The position numbers and the translations under genes are program-made. From assembly GCA_025403435.1 (NCBI GenBank), contig CM046331.1, positions 26,350,693 to 26,414,692 on the forward strand: a DNA stretch of 64,000 nucleotides, read 5' to 3'. The notes under the pieces are model-generated. The model searched no databases. It was given only the letters and a program-made list of their open reading frames with translations, and was not told the DNA's origin. Positions 24,342-35,582 of the stretch are shown in pieces. Position 1 is the stretch's first letter, and the number at the start of each line of letters is the position of its first letter. This stretch comes from Artocarpus heterophyllus (Eukaryota; Streptophyta; Magnoliopsida; Rosales; Moraceae).

Positions 24342-26049
24342 ATGATATTGCGCTTGCTTCTCCAAGCGTACGTGATTATAGGTCTGCATTATATTTGATT
24401 AATTTTGTAGCCTCTATGTTATGAAACAATAGTTTTTTTAACATATATATATATATATATATATATTTGTAGAAGTTGTGAAACTGATAGGACATTAGGA
24501 CTATAGGTTGAACACTAGATTATCCTCTTGGGAGCTAATTATGTGGTTATTTATATAATTTGAAGTACGAGGATATAATTTTCATGAAATTAATTAAGGG
24601 TCCATTATATTGAAAGTCAAGTACAAGGGTAATTTTTTAACTCCAAATTTTTTTTAGAAAAATAAAAAACTCACCTAAATCTTTGCGTTTTAGCCACGCA
24701 ACTTTTAAGAACAGCACCAAAATTCTTTCACAGTATTTTTTTATGAGGTTGTTATTATGATTGAAAAGAATTTTCTCATACAAATAAACAAAAAAATTTA
24801 ATCAAAATAGATTAAAAACATCACCAATAACTAACATTTTATTTTGGTAAAACAAAGCAAATTCTTATAATAAAGAAAACAATTTTGCTCCATTAGTAAA
24901 ATATGAGTGTTTTTAACTATTAGATTAACTTTTTTAACGGTTTGGTTTGATACTAAAAGTAGTTTTGTATCATACACTGTAAATTTTTAACGTGAAGAGT
25001 TACAAATCAGACCATGCAATCTTAATCCGTCACTTAAAACACCCTACTTCTTCGGTAGAACAAAAATTGTCCTTTTAACTAGAAGAATTCAAAAAAAAAA
25101 CAAAACAAAACAAAAACAAAACTCAACATTTTACTTTTGGTATCAAAAATTGTCCTTTTAACTATAAGAATTAAAAAAAAAAAACAAAAAACAAAAACAA
25201 AACTCGAACATTTTACCTTTGGTATCCAATAATTCTAGGATACGGTATTAAAATACCACATCAATAGGAGCTCTTAAAATTATGTCAAGTTTTGATAGGA
25301 GTTTGATATGACCTAAGCGATTTATAATTTGTATAAGAGTATTTAAAAATTAAGTTAGAACTTGAAATTAAAACTTAAATATTATAGTACGTGAGAGTTT
25401 TATGCTGTAACAATTTTTTTTCTTTTTAATGTTGTATGTGAACGTTTTACACTGCAACAGTTAAAGCTTCTAACTAGTTTGTGAAATAAAACTTATATCT
25501 TACTCACAACTGCACAGCGCGTTTTATTGTTTTCTTTTTTTTTTTTTAAATAATCTGTTACGAAATTACTAGTATTCCCACCCCACAAAGAAAAAGAAAA
25601 AAAAAAAGTGAAAACGAGAATGAATAGGATGTTGGAGCCACCCAAACAGTCATGAACAAATTAATAATTGGGGTTGCAAAGTCACCCACACCGTTGTATT
25701 ATGGCAAAGCTGACAAAGAAAAGAAAAGAAATAACAATTTTGGAGAGGAAGAGCATTAAATGTGTCCCCTCCAAATGTTGGTTGCACTAAGCTAGTGCCC
25801 TACCAAGTATCAACATGGACCCACTCTCGCTCTTTCCATGGATATTTTTTACCGCGCCCGTTTTGGACAGAGTCCATTCCACTGGCCGAAATTCTATCAT
25901 TCCATCCGTTTTGTTGCAAAGATATTGAGATCATATGTGGAGACATTGAAATCGTATGTGGACAGCTTTCATTGTCCATGGTTTAATATACGTTTTATAG
26001 TTTGAGAGTTGTCACCTCGTATCTTGTACTCGTGAAATCCCCACACCCA

Positions 26050-26050
<1 letters not shown>
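24340..26050. other. Non-coding spacer with a tandem duplication and a MITE relic
   Basis: At 25062-25229 a ~83-bp unit (attgtccttttaact...A-rich...cattttac-tttggtatc) is present twice in tandem. At about 25383-25480 is a decayed copy of the chacatgctacagt MITE motif (gtgagagttttatgctgtaa, cgttttacactgcaaca). A TA microsatellite lies at 24442-24465. No gene recognised, including the 74-codon frame at 25762. Confidence 0.55.

Positions 26051-26052
<2 letters not shown>

Positions 26053-26089
<37 letters not shown>
26053..26089. repeat. TA microsatellite
   Basis: About 18 TA repeats ending in tatgtatgtatg. Confidence 0.95.
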
Positions 26090-26099
<10 letters not shown>

Positions 26100-26127
26100 C
26101 ATGGTTGTCATCCTCGTTGCTAATGGT

Positions 26128-26714
26128 TAGGAATGTTCACGGATAGAATTTCATAGGTTTGAAGTGGATTAAATCTAATCCATAACCTTCAGATTGAAAA
26201 AAAATTCAATTTGTAATCCGATCTAAAATCTTTCAGATTAAAAAAAAAAACAATTTGTTACTATTTGGATTTCACAGATGAAGCTAGAACTTTTGAAAAT
26301 AAGAACATTAAAGGCCAATTTTTCATCAAAAATTAAAATAAAATGCCATAATATAAAATAGGTTAATAAAATTATTTCTTATAATATATTCAATTAAGAC
26401 AAACTAGCTTTAATAAAACTTAAAATCAAATCTTCTTAAAAAAATAAAATGAAATATGTTAATTTTTTTAGAATAAGTATTTTCATTTGTATATTACTAA
26501 AAATTGTATAAATATATACATAAAATATATATATATATAGGGTTTCGAATTGACAGATTTCATGGAATAATAATTGCTCAATCCGTAATCCAATCCAAAT
26601 TGAAATTTCTCAATCTTTTATCAATCTAAAACTCTTTCCAACTCAATCCAAGACTTTCAAATTGGATTGAATTGGACGGATTTTGCGGATCGGCAGATTT
26701 TATGAACACCCCTA
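26128..26714. mobile_element. Non-autonomous hAT-like element, tgttca-terminus family (copy 1)
   Basis: Left end taggaatgttcac and right end tgaacacccctag form an imperfect inverted repeat. The interior repeatedly uses variants of aatccaatcc / ggattgga and has no coding capacity. The same termini and interior style occur at 51825-52549, where an 8-bp target duplication supports hAT assignment. The right edge lies about 40 bp before the gypsy LTR. Confidence 0.55.
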
Positions 26715-26754
26715 GTATTAGTTACCTCGTAGTACATGCTAAGTGTACTTATCT

Positions 26755-27353
26755 TGTTGGGGGTGTTCTCGATCCGGATTCTAAGAAGCTTCTCAAGGAT
26801 ATTGCTAAGCAATTCACATTTCTCAAATGGGCCGAACTAGCCATCCTCGTGGCGATTGTGATTGCAAGTCGACCAGATCCTTGCTGAGTACCACCATGAA
26901 GACATGCCGACCACCCACACAGAGGCACACCAATGTATAGTTGAGACAAAGATCTAGTTAGTCCCCAACTACGTCAATCTCCCTTGGGCTCAATAACACT
27001 TCCACAAGCGGGAGTGAGCAATGTTCGAAAGACAACTAGATGGCACCATTTTAGCCCTCTGATGGATTATGCTCTTTACTCGGAGATTGTGACACATGTC
27101 ACTTGCCACCAAAACATTGCACTGCTATACATCCAGGTCATGGGGTGAACCCACCTTGTACTTGGTTTATATTGACCACACTATAATAGGAGCATTAACT
27201 CTACCCTCAAAGTGGACTTTCATGCCCACATCGTGCCTCTTTCCACCTTGCTCATCCCGATTAAATACTTGACTTGATTGTCGAAGTGTCCTTGATAGGC
27301 ACCACATCAGTGTCCCTCTTGACTCTAAGACATTCCTTTTTCTTATAGGTACA
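26755..27353 (+). repeat. 5' LTR of gypsy element
   Basis: Begins tgttgggggtgttc and ends near tcttataggtaca. It aligns along its whole length with 34986-35582 (for example accatgaagacatg, gagtgagcaatgt, gtcatggggtgaa, ttgactctaag in both). Divergence between the two is high by eye, indicating an old insertion. An open frame at 26672 overlaps the LTR start and is not a gene. Confidence 0.85.
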
Positions 27354-28190
27354 ATCAGACAGACCCCTTAAAGGCTAGGAAGGTAGTCCGATTATCATGT
27401 GTAACTGCATGTAGTGTTGATTCATTAAAGAGCATCAACATATTTCATGCTAGAATGAAGGTGTCAGCTAGAATAAAGGCGCCATATCCTTTCAATATTT
27501 CCTATCCATAATATACCCCATGTCCACAAAGGGCCAACCTGAGGAAATGGATCCTGACCAAAAAGGTTAGGACCAGTTGCTAACCAAAACCCATCATTGC
27601 TTGCAAAGGCCCAAAGAACATAAGCCACCAAGGCTAGGATGGCCAACGACGTTAATGAGGATGAACCGAACTAAGAAGCGAACGACCTGGCCAGGGTGTT
27701 CATAAGGCCGTTCACCTTCTAATTTGCTAGGTTACGGTGTTGTAAGCGCAGCAACGAGGACCACTGCCAGCACTCCCACCTCCAGCTTAGAAGACCAAGC
27801 CAATCGTCAAGCAGGGCATATGGAGAGTCTGAAAGATGATCTTGACTTCGAGCGTTCAAGGACGTAGGTTTTCGGGCATGCTTCCCAGTCACAATGAGGA
27901 GGAGATAGAGGCCAAGGAGCTACTAGTGTCTCGAGCTTTTGTCTTCGAAAGGCTAAGGCATTAGGGTGTCCGACAGGCTCGAGGATGAGCAACATACCAA
28001 GCAAATAACTAACAGAAAAACAAAGCCCTATATCAAGTAGAGCTAACTAAGGACACTAATAGCCGGAACATTCGAAACCTTTAGCAGTAAATTGATCAGC
28101 TCATGAATCAACAATTTGGTGTTAATGATACTGCCATGATGGATTTACCTTTTACTAATGTGATCATGAGGCTGCCTATCCTGAGCAAGT
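27354..28190 (+). other. Gypsy 5' untranslated or early gag region
   Basis: GC-richer than surrounding spacer, between the 5' LTR and the first readable gag motif. No clear primer-binding site: the bases after the LTR read atcagacagacc. No uninterrupted frame. Confidence 0.5.
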
Positions 28191-29020
28191 GTAAGATCCC
28201 TCAAATAACATAACAAACGTCGACAAACATTGAAAGACCTACCGAGGAATATACTTCTTTAGAACGCGAATGATGTCGTGATGTGTAAAGCCATCTCACT
28301 GACTCTAATCGACGCTGACCGACAATGGTTCAATTGATCTAGTTGGGTATAATGAGTTTCTTTCTTCAGTTGTCTGAAGCCTTCTCAGTCACTTTTATGA
28401 CCCCAAGGTTAAGAAAGAAGGAGATTACTCATATGTACTCCATGAAGCAAAGGGAGTCGAAGTCTATCTAGGACTACCTTAATAGGCTTACCGAGCAACT
28501 CTAGAGGTTAACAAAAACATAAGACGAAATGCTCAAGAATGTATATTAAGAGGGTTTTCAAGATAGGAAGCTGCTCCTATTTCTTTCTATAGACCAACCG
28601 AGTACCTTCCTTTAGATATTCACTTTCACCCAACGACACGCAGATGCCAAGGAATACATGAAGAGTCCCACAATGGAGAACGTATCACAAAAAGGAAGAC
28701 GAATAAGTGAGCACTTGTAGACGAGGAGTCGGCATCCGACCAGGAGAAATCTAAGACCAACAAGCTATAGATGCCTGTTAGAAGATTTCAAAACTATACA
28801 CCTATGGTTGTTACCATCGAAGAGGCACTAAACTAAGTCAGTAACTGTAATCTGTTGACCAACACCTACCATTGAAAGGAAATAGAGCTAAGAAATTCTA
28901 GTATAAATATTGAAACTTCCACAAGGAAATTGGCACATGACCTGAGCATGCATCCAACTCAAGGATCAAATTGAGGCCTTTGTTTGGAACGACCATTTAC
29001 GAGAGTTCGACTAACGGATG
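28191..29020 (+). pseudogene. Gypsy gag (decayed)
   Basis: Frame-shifted plus-strand pieces match plant gypsy Gag, the capsid protein: DVVMCKAISLTLIDADRQWFN, then LQLSEAF, THMYSMKQRESKSI and DYLNRLTEQL. These correspond to the conserved retrotransposon-gag block. Near 28900-29010 a Tat-type knuckle region is recognisable (NFHKEIGHMT, then ACIQLKDQIEAF), but one expected cysteine codon is now a stop. Numerous stops at CAG/CGA/TGG-type positions suggest decay by cytosine deamination. Confidence 0.75.
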
Positions 29021-29359
29021 TTGGCTCTCGGTAAAGGTGATCAAAGGAACGACTAGCCTAGCTTAGAGGACCCACTGGGACGGTAGAATCCTAACAGCGG
29101 TGTGAATGCTCCAGATCTCCCCAATATTATACATACAATTTTTGGCAGACTATTTGCTAGGGACACCACTAGTAGTCAGCAAACTTATGCTCGAGATGTC
29201 AAATTGGTCGAGTAAGGAGACTACACGAATATGTCTGAGTACATCAACAAGTTATGTTGGCAGGAAGATATGCCGATCATGTTCATGAGGAGGAGGTCAA
29301 TTACTTGCTTTACCCAAACAATGACGCTTTGGTCTGTGAGCTCCATTACACTAACAACA

Positions 29360-29560
29360 TAATCTAGCTTTCCTTGATCTACAATGGGAGCTCTGTTGCT
29401 GCCCTATTCAAACAAGCCTATGCTTCATTGAAGATAAGCAACCTTGTGTTAATCCCCATCCAAATGCCTTTGTAAGTTTCTCGGGGGAGTGTGTTCAGGC
29501 CATCGGGTTAGTTGCACTACCTGTTGCTTTTGGCTAATGTCGAGCAAGGGCTACCTAACC
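29360..29560 (+). pseudogene. Gypsy aspartic protease (decayed, catalytic Asp lost)
   Basis: Frame reads LIYNGSSVAALFKQAYASLK, then LVLIPIQMPL and, after a shift, SFSGECVQAIGLVALPV. This is the pattern of the retroviral-type protease of plant Tat elements, where the active-site motif is D-[TSN]-G-S-S-A/V. Here the position of the catalytic aspartate is tyrosine (codon tac), so even this module is inactive. The protease cuts Gag-Pol during particle maturation. Confidence 0.7.
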
Positions 29561-29619
29561 TCAATGCCTTAAAAGCTGTGGTTTTCACCTAACACTTAGC
29601 TATGAAATTCCCAACTCAA

Positions 29620-30230
29620 TCCTAAATATGTAGACATCAATAAGGAAGTTCAAAAATTCCTAAAGGCTAGGTTTATCTGAGAACAAAAGTACCTGAAATG
29701 GCTCATGAATGCTGTCTAGGTCAAGGAAGTCAATAAGAAGTGGCGAGTCTGTATAGATTTTACTAACATAAACAAAGCCCAACCGAAGGATTACTTCACT
29801 CTCCTAAGGATTGCCTAGCTGATCAACGTAACATCTATGCACAAGTTGCTCATATTCATAGACTCCTACTCAGGCTACAACTAGATCAGGATGGTCGAGT
29901 AATACAAGATCAAGATGCTATACACAACCGATCATGGATTATTCTACTACGTGGCCATGCCATTTGGATTGAAGTATACTGAGGCCATATACAATGGTTG
30001 GTGAACAAAATATTTGCCAAATAGATCAGTAAAATTATGGAAGTAAATATGGATGACATGCTAGTTAAATCTGTTCAAGTTGGGAACCATGTAGAAAACC
30101 TCCAAGAATGCTTCGATATCCTCCAAGAATACAAGATGAAGCTAAACTCTATCAATTGTGCATTTGGGGTGGAATCCCAGAACTTTCTCAAATTTAAGTA
30201 AACCATAAAGTTATAAAGGTTAACTCAGCC
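29620..30230 (+). pseudogene. Gypsy reverse transcriptase (decayed)
   Basis: The frame NKEVQKFLKARFI ... KWRVCIDFTNINKAQPKDYF ... HKLLIFIDSYSGYN ... IRMVE ... TTDHGLFYYVAMPFGLKYTEA ... EVNMDDMLVKS follows the gypsy RT order: entry block, FxDxxSGYxQI block, MPFGL block, catalytic block. The two catalytic aspartates of the last block remain, but the usual tyrosine of YVDD is asparagine (NMDD). Several in-frame stops replace Gln or Trp codons. Replication enzyme of the element, now non-functional. Confidence 0.85.
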
Positions 30231-30299
30231 AAGGCACAAACTGTGATGGACATGTATTCACCCTGAATAGCCAAAGAAGTCCAAGCAGGAATAGTGGTT

Positions 30300-30880
30300 G
30301 CTTTATCCCATTTCGTCTCACATTCCATCAACAAAGGCAATCCTTTTTTTTTTCTAGGCATTAAAGGGGAAGTTTGAGTAGAGTAGAGAATGCCAAAAAG
30401 CCTTCCAAAACCTCAAAAGGTATCTGGCGACACCTTTGCTCCTATCCACACCTCTTCTGGAAGAGACTCTTTTTGCCTACTTAGTGGTGCTTAAAAAGGA
30501 GGTCAACTCCAACTTGGTTTGAAAAGAGAAGAAAATGTAAAAGCTGGTGTATTACATAAGCAAGGTGTTCCAGGCGCCAATGAGAAGTATCCCCTATTCA
30601 AGAAGCTAGCTTTCATATATATTGTGTCCACCCCGAAGCTCCAGCCATACTTTCAGGGGCACTTTATTCAGGTACCGACCAAATACCCACAATGCCAAGT
30701 CCTTCAAAATCCAAAAATCTCTAGTCAGATGGTAAAGTGGTTGGTAGAACTAGAAGACTACGACATTGAGTTCATTCCCAACACGACCACCAGGGCACAG
30801 GTCTTGGTATACTTTGTCATTGAGTTGAGCAAATACCTAAAGAGGCCTACTCAACTAGAGGCTTTTGATCATATCATTCA
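30300..30880 (+). pseudogene. Gypsy RNase H region (decayed, partly open)
   Basis: The open frame from 30519 contains a VLQGAETRYP-like block (GVPGANEKYPLFKKLAFIYI), then KLQPYFQGHFIQV and MVKWLVELEDYDIEFIPNTT followed by QVLVYFVIEL. This is the RNase H end of Ty3/gypsy RT-RH, with PRTAIKGQALADF as the family form. The sequence after about 30880 no longer follows pol: the integrase expected next is absent. The open frame runs on to 31052 in unrelated sequence. Confidence 0.8.
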
Positions 30881-31299
30881 CATCTTCTTATGCAAAATAC
30901 GGGCCCTATTCTTTGGGGGCACGCCTAGATGGATCCTAAGGAGTGGACAAAGACGACACCCCCAACTGCCTTTCAGATTGGGCATCGATCCAGGCATAAT
31001 AGTGCGAGGAATTCTCTACAATCATGACTGGATGCAAGGGCGGACCGATTAGGATGTTGTCATCCTCCTCATGAGGTGCCAATGTACTCAACTTTGTTGA
31101 CCAGTTGTATCACCTCAATGATTGCTCACTAAGGAGTTTCTGTTATCGCCTATCAATTTTAGGCTTCTACTTTAGCCTTTCTATCTTCTCGAAAACTTTG
31201 TCCTTGATAATCAATGACTTGTTCCACTCGTGCCCATAGCTAAAGCTGGGCAGCGCCCTCTTATTGCTTGAAATCTCCCTCCCAAGCTCAACTTCCTAA

Positions 31300-31918
31300 G
31301 AACCTTCAACATAGAACCATTCATATGTCCATATCTTATTGGGGTTAGGGTTCCCAAGAACTTGGTTACTAGCTTAACCTTAAAAGTAATGACATCCCTT
31401 CTATCTCGACAGCTTCTTCATCTAGTGGAGAAATTTAAATCACGAGAACGACATCTCCATTGCGTAGTACCACATTCACAAGATGAAGCACCCAACCAGC
31501 GTATAATGTGTATTTAGTTTTAGCTGGGCAGGATAGAAGTTGTGCTCATTTAATGGCCAGTGCATCCTAGGATCGAAAGGCAGCCTTAACCCTGCCCGGA
31601 AGAATTTTACATACATGGTGATGTGGCTGGGAAGAGGCCTAGTCAGAAGGTTGTCAGGCTAAGGAACCATCAACGTTATAGAGCCCGGGATGTTGTACCG
31701 AACATGAAGTTCATTCAACCTCCCCTCAATAACCACTAAGGAGAATTTGGTGGCTAACCAGCCTTCACGTGCGGGTGCACCAGACCTGCACCCCCTAAAC
31801 CACAGTGTAAATAAGGGAGGCTACTTTTATATCATCGACACTCTCCTCCTTGTCTTCCCCCTCAACCTCTAGGGTTACACCTCCAACCTTGCCTTTGATC
31901 CTAGTGCCAGCTACTTCG
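31300..31918 (-). pseudogene. Antisense ORF of Tat-type gypsy element (C-terminal part)
   Basis: Minus-strand frame continuing from 34.66 kb across the nested LTR: VAGTRIKGKVGGVTLEVEGE, DKEESVDDIKVASLIYTVV, stop, then after shifts RYNIPGSITLMVP, LPSHITMYVKFFRAGLRLPF and HNFYPAQLKLNTHYTLVG. The last blocks resemble the plant-specific gag-like transposon protein encoded antisense in the 3' part of many Tat-lineage elements. Family function is unknown. Several stops make it a pseudogene. Confidence 0.6.
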
Positions 31919-33976
31919 TGTTAGACATGTATGCTCTACTGAGTAAAAATGTAATACGTTTTTGGAGACATTTTTATCAATAAAGAATTTATTCATTTAT
32001 ATATACCAAAACTTGTCCTCTTTACGTTCATATTTGTTGAATGTATGATAAGCAAACAGAAGTCTAAGACTTTCAGTCTAAACCTTAAGAATTGGGCATA
32101 TGATGGGATGATTATGCGGAAGACACGATTCTTAAGGTGATGGTCCAAAACATATGATCCGCAATCGAGGGAATAAAGTTGGGCGCTTTATTGATGTAAA
32201 GATTGTTATGTTGTCTATATCCCTTATGGGAGATGGTTTGTCTTGACCATCGGAGTTGGATTCCGTGAATAGAAACATTGGCACGTTGTCATAGGTGACG
32301 ATGTGTTAGATTGGGACATAAAGTGAATTGATTTGGATTAATAATTATGTCTCGGCAAATCGATTCACTTTAGACAGTCATTTGTATTGTATCTTAATCT
32401 TGAGATGAATAGTGGGCCCGTTGTCTCGACTTGTGTCTTTTGATGTACCAATAGGTGACTCCCACATCTCTATAGTGGTATGCATGCTGGTACATTGGAG
32501 GCATGACTCTTGATAGCGTAGACTTGTTATTCATAGATATGGAATCCACAGCTCCTCTTTAGGAGTAATGATATCCTCTTATATGCGTTGTCCTGTAATT
32601 GAAAAACTGGAGCGCTCAACCATTTGGATACATAGATGCAACCAAATGGTATACTATCTTTGGATGGTAAGTTTTCTAATGGTGAGACAATGGAACGTAA
32701 GATAAAAATAATCGGGAAGGTAAGACAGAACTTGTCCTTAAGCCGATTATGGATTATCATATGGGGATACGATACACTATGATATGTCATGGAGACTTAG
32801 CTACACGAGCTTCGTAATTCTATAAAGTTCGAGAGTGCAGCTCCAAGCTTTTAGTGGAGTAGCGTTGGAGTTGATAATTGTGAAATGTATATCTGGGATA
32901 TTGGGTTTCATAATTATCATGAGCTCGAACTTTATAGGTCCATTTTGGTCCCCTTTGATAGCTCACAAAATCCTGTAACGACACGGCGTGCTTTTCAATA
33001 ATTGGTGACTTATGTCGGATTTATCAGATTGGTTTAAAATTTGTAAGAATCAAATAATTCATGTCTGTTTATCGGTTGAATTAATTTTGTAAGAAATTAG
33101 TTCAAGATAAACTTGTTGAATTATTGCGATCAGATAATTCTTGTCTGTTTATCGGTTGATTTAATTTTGGATAAATTAAATCAAGATAAACTTGTAGAAT
33201 TATTGTGAATTGATTTATTTTCTTAGAGATTATCTTGATAAAGTTTGTTTTGATCAGATATCTTCTCTATTGGGTTATTTGAATCAAAACTAAGACTTTA
33301 TCCTTTAGAATCTTGGGTGGAAAATAAAAGATTCGCGGAGATTTTTTCTCGAGAGTTCAGCCTGCCGAATGACGTGGTCGGCCTGCCGAACTGGCCTGTT
33401 CGGCCTGCCGATCAGCGGGAGATAAGATTACGTGTTTTCACGCGGATCTTATCAGATATTGATCCGAACTTGATTCTGTTTCGAGTTTTTGAGACCTAAT
33501 CTGATACGGACTGACCCCAGGACCAATAGCTATATAAAGGGAGTGAGTCTCATGATTTACTCAGATCAATTTGAGAGATTAAGAGTGATACTCTTCTAGT
33601 GAGCATCTGAAAACTCCCTGAGAGCTTTTGTTCACAAATCACGAGCACTAGCTTTGGGTTCTCTCTATTGGTTGGAAGGAGAGTCACCGGTGGAAGAGCT
33701 GTACGTGTGAGCCCACACTCACTCCGGTTGTGGATAGAGAATAGCAAAGAAGACCAGTTGGTTGAGGCTCTTCTGGAACGTTACTTCTCTACACAGGTTG
33801 CGGAGGTTCTTCGGCACACTGAGGTTAGTAAGATCTGTCTAATTTATACATATAACATGTCAAACTTGTGTTTTGAAAAATACTCTGATGAAAATTTTTT
33901 AAAAATTTCGCTGCACACTTTGATCTTAGTAGTATCGTCATGGTCGAATCTACCTTGTTTCTTTTAGGCAGCAGCA
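31919..33976 (+). mobile_element. Copia-type solo LTR (copy 2), nested in gypsy antisense ORF
   Basis: Starts TGTTAGACATGTATGCTC and ends close to aggcagcagca; homologous over its length to the minus-strand LTR at 6343-8387 (shared passages such as gcgctttatt, tgacgatgtg/tgacgatata, and tatataaagg). It has a TATA-like box at 33531-33540, A/T-rich U3 and a GC-richer patch with repeated cggcctgccga near 33360-33420. No partner LTR or internal region. Flanks cttcg and tatcg match at 3 of 5 bases, so the target duplication is weak. Small open frames inside are not genes. Confidence 0.8.
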
Positions 33977-34656
33977 TATCGTGCTTGCTCCATCCACTCT
34001 AATTTGGTCCAGTCTTCAACCTTGTAGCATGTTAGGGAGCACGCTAGGCATACTCGTACCACCAGAATTTGGTCCGCCTACTTGTCCTCCCCCCCAATCT
34101 CTAGGGTTACACCTCTGCCCTCGCCTTTGATCCAGGTATTGGCTACTTCGACCTCAATGGTATCATCACAATCGGATGTACCATCTTCTTCCTGGGCGAC
34201 AGGGCGCTTGGTACGCTTTGTCCACTTGAATTTAGTCCAATCGTTAGCGCCATGCCCTTCGCCCTTTACATAATATTCAGGAAGTAAATGGAAGAATTCT
34301 ATGAAGACATGAGGAATTGACCCCATAAATGTCTCAAAATCGGAGTCCCTCTATAGTGTTCTCTGCTTCAAGGAAGCGCCACTCATGGTATTCTGCTTCG
34401 GCATCGCTATGCCCTTCTTAACAATTGTTAATGCCTATGCCCTCTAGGAACTAACTTTTTCGGTCATGAACTCTGCCGCATCCAAACTCAAACTACTTTT
34501 AGATGCCGATCTTTTGGGAGAACTAGAGCCCGAGCTGGAGCTCGAATTTAGAGACCTTGGAGTACCAAAAGCATTTTGGGAGTTTAAGAGGTCACTTATC
34601 TCACCTTGAGTAAAGTGGTCTGCTGAATAGGATACCAAATACACTAGCAACTTCAC
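33977..34656 (-). pseudogene. Antisense ORF of Tat-type gypsy element (N-terminal part)
   Basis: Minus-strand frames 34656-34444 and 34326-34078 carry a Ser-rich segment (SLNSSSSSGSSSPKRSASKS) and then TKFKWTKRTKRPVAQEEDGT, DDTIEVEVANTWIKGEGRGV and TLEIGGEDK. The last block is repeated, diverged, at 31.8-31.92 kb, and tggtccagtcttcaacc near 34010 repeats ttagtccaatcgttagc near 34231. The antisense gene therefore contained a ~170-bp tandem duplication before the solo LTR split it. Function unknown. Confidence 0.55.
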
Positions 34657-34985
34657 AACAAAAACTTACAGGTATTTAATCGATAGTGCATAAACAAGAG
34701 GTATGCAGTAGGTGAAAATGACCAAAGGGAGGGGGCTATTTAGAGAAGGGCCCAAGCATGGGAATCGAAGGTTGTAATGATTACACTCTATAAGGGAAAC
34801 AACCAATCAAGAGTCGACACGTAGCCGATGATGTTAGCATGGTAGGGTTTTTAGTTTAGACAATCATGAGAAGGCCTATACTTGAGATTCTAGGGCCTTA
34901 GAAAGATGGAAATGACAACAAGCCAACCAAACGCTCGGACAAAAGTGCAACCTTCCCAGTCATCAACTAGGTACACTTGGGCTAC
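34657..34985 (+). other. Gypsy 3' untranslated region
   Basis: Between the antisense ORF and the 3' LTR. No convincing polypurine tract immediately before the LTR (the preceding bases read aggtacacttgggctac). No coding frame. Confidence 0.5.
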
Positions 34986-35582
34986 TGTTGGGGTGTTCCA
35001 AGATTGGATTGGGAGAAGCTCGGAGGGGATAATTTTTGAGCAGTTCATATTTCCTAGATGGGTTAAACTGGCCATCCCTACAATGATTGTGATGCTAAGC
35101 CAACCAGGTTTATGCTGAATAGCACCATGAAGACATGTTGACCATCAGGACAAAAGCACACGAATATGCAACTAGGACAAAGATCTGGTCAATCCCTAAC
35201 CAAGTCAACCTTCCCTGGGCATAATAACACTTCCAAAAGTTAGAGTGAGCAATGTCTAAAAGACTACCACATGACACCATCTCACTTTGATGGACAATCC
35301 TCCTTATCCAGAGATTATGACACCTATCACCTGTTGCCCAGGCACCTATAACTATACATTTGGGTCATGGGGTGAATCAGCGTTATACCAGGTTCACATT
35401 GAACACTCTAAATTGGAGCATTAACTCCACTCTTAAGGTAAGTGGACTCTCTTGCCTACACCTTGTCGGTCCCCACCTAGCTCATCCCGAATAGATACCT
35501 AACTTGAGCATCGGAGTGCCCTTGGCAAGTACCACACCAGTATCTCCCTTGACTCTAAGGCGTTCCCTTTTCTTACAAGACA
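34986..35582 (+). repeat. 3' LTR of gypsy element
   Basis: Begins tgttggggtgttcc and ends ttcttacaagaca. Pairs with the 5' LTR at 26755-27353. Its right edge abuts, without a recognisable target duplication, the broken end of a minus-strand copia RT. Confidence 0.85.

Larger units (their letters stand above)
26755..35582 (+). mobile_element. Decayed Ty3/gypsy retrotransposon, Tat/Ogre-like, with nested solo LTR
   Basis: Two ~600-bp LTRs (26755-27353 and 34986-35582) enclose plus-strand gag, protease, RT and RNase H relics in that order, and a minus-strand open frame near the 3' LTR. An antisense gene between pol and the 3' LTR is a hallmark of some Tat-lineage (Ogre/Retand-type) gypsy elements. 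The integrase is not readable, so an internal deletion has probably occurred after RNase H. A 2-kb solo LTR (31919-33976) is nested inside. Target duplication is not evident: tatct precedes the 5' LTR and tggtg follows the 3' LTR. The 3' edge also coincides with a rearrangement breakpoint. Confidence 0.85.

Noticed and set aside
30519..31052. 177-codon frame as an intact gene
   Set aside because: Its first two-thirds are gypsy RNase H, and its N-terminus and tail are frame-accident extensions; flanking pol is full of stops.
34890..35118. Opposed open frames at the gypsy 3' LTR start
   Set aside because: Part of the LTR and present, diverged, at 26672-26949; not genes.
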